From positions 6,550-70,549 of the forward strand of contig JAPDQK010000030.1 of assembly GCA_034505955.1 (NCBI GenBank): 64,000 nucleotides of DNA, read 5' to 3'. Below, piece by piece: positions 63,762 to 64,000 of the stretch. Made by a program: the position numbers and the translations under genes. The first letter of the stretch is position 1, and every line of letters starts with the position of its first letter. The notes under the pieces were generated by a model. That model had not been told where the DNA came from. It ran no database searches and saw only the letters and a list, made by a program, of their open reading frames with translations. Source of the stretch: Zhuqueibacter pondensis (lineage in GTDB: Bacteria; Zhuqueibacterota; Zhuqueibacteria; Zhuqueibacterales; Zhuqueibacteraceae).

Positions 63762-64000
63762 CTTTGCGCCGCAGTCATTTTCGTTTTGCTTTTTTCCTTT
63801 TGCTTTTTAATTTCTACAGGCGCCGCCCAAATACTTCCCGCGAACACACCGGCCAGCGACGATTTTCTCTACGCGCAAAAACTTTTCAACGAAGGTTATT
63901 ACGATCTCAGCATCTCACAATTGCGCCTGTTCATGCAGCGCTATCCGGATGCCCGGGAAACGGCAGAGGCCTGGCGGCTGATGGGCGAGGCCAATTTGGC
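63762..64000 (+). CDS. 5' part of an exported TPR-like protein, cut by window edge
   Basis: The frame running off the window reads a signal peptide (VIFVLLFSFCFLISTGAAQ) and then DDFLYAQKLFNEGYYDLSIS, QLRLFMQRYPDARETAEAWR and LMGEANL. This is the start of a YfgL/YbgF/BamD-like tetratricopeptide protein exported to the periplasm. No ATG, GTG or TTG stands at a sensible place before the signal peptide. The frame stays open upstream into the repeat arm near 63700, so the true start is unknown and may have been altered by the repeat. Confidence 0.55.

Overview
This 64 kb window looks like a scaffold from a metagenome-assembled or draft genome of a Gram-negative FCB-group bacterium, of the Calditrichota / KSB1 / Ignavibacteria kind. 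The grounds are: secreted proteins ending in FlgD-like C-terminal sorting domains of the type 9 secretion type (NFPNPFNP at the end of the 28.0-32.0 kb gene, HPNPF at the end of the GH31 gene), a TonB/ExbB/ExbD set implying an outer membrane, a KorAB-type ferredoxin oxidoreductase, and many non-coding repeats. The lineage is inferred from these features, not from a search. There are no rRNA or tRNA genes that I can see. The scaffold carries one N gap (47871-47966) whose two flanks repeat the same 131 bases.

Layout. 0-9 kb: the 5' part of fabF, a YigZ-family gene, a candidate structured RNA ending in a very strong hairpin, a single-domain response regulator, then a probable surface-glycan group (flippase, methyltransferase, asparagine-synthetase-like protein), a UroD-like protein and an SDR. 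8.9-11 kb: a RelE-type toxin-antitoxin pair, the C-terminal remains of a STAND-type NTPase, and a 40-residue highly basic protein. 11-24 kb: dipeptidase, Tat-exported class V aminotransferase, SEC-C protein, DinB protein, GDPD, Uma2-family protein, secreted GH31, AI-2E transporter, an unknown membrane protein, cutA and an MBL hydrolase. 24.6-27.5 kb: a compact TonB-ExbB-ExbD-CAP-domain operon.

27.6-36.9 kb is accessory: an orphan MNT nucleotidyltransferase, a 1.3k-residue secreted beta-helix/FN3 protein, a HEPN-like protein beside a small secreted glycine-rich protein, about 1.5 kb of tandem non-coding repeats, a VapBC pair and a CsgG/PEGA protein. 37-43.5 kb: three exported hydrolases (GH38, serine hydrolase, M28 peptidase). 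43.5-46.8 kb: a decaying defence/toxin island (frameshifted DUF6922-like gene plus AbiEii-like nucleotidyltransferase with a premature stop, YgiT-type zinc-finger pseudogene with two stops, DUF234 ATPase). 46.9-58.4 kb: Lhr helicase across the gap, metallophosphoesterase, ECF sigma factor with a zinc-finger/TPR membrane partner, korBA, Rpn-family nuclease, DUF72. 58.5-64 kb: unknown membrane protein, CPBP protease, MltG, UvrD/PcrA helicase, a 60-bp tandem array and the start of a secreted TPR-like protein.

The most notable non-gene finding is a small MITE-like element present twice (13974-14129 and 23357-23538). Each copy is bounded by a perfect 8-bp target-site duplication, and the central loop is in opposite orientations in the two copies. 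Cores related to its arms recur at 7768, 57285 and around 63316-63722. I did not find a clearly new multi-gene defence system. The nearest candidates are the remnant STAND gene, the HEPN-like/secreted-protein pair and the CAP protein attached to the TonB system.
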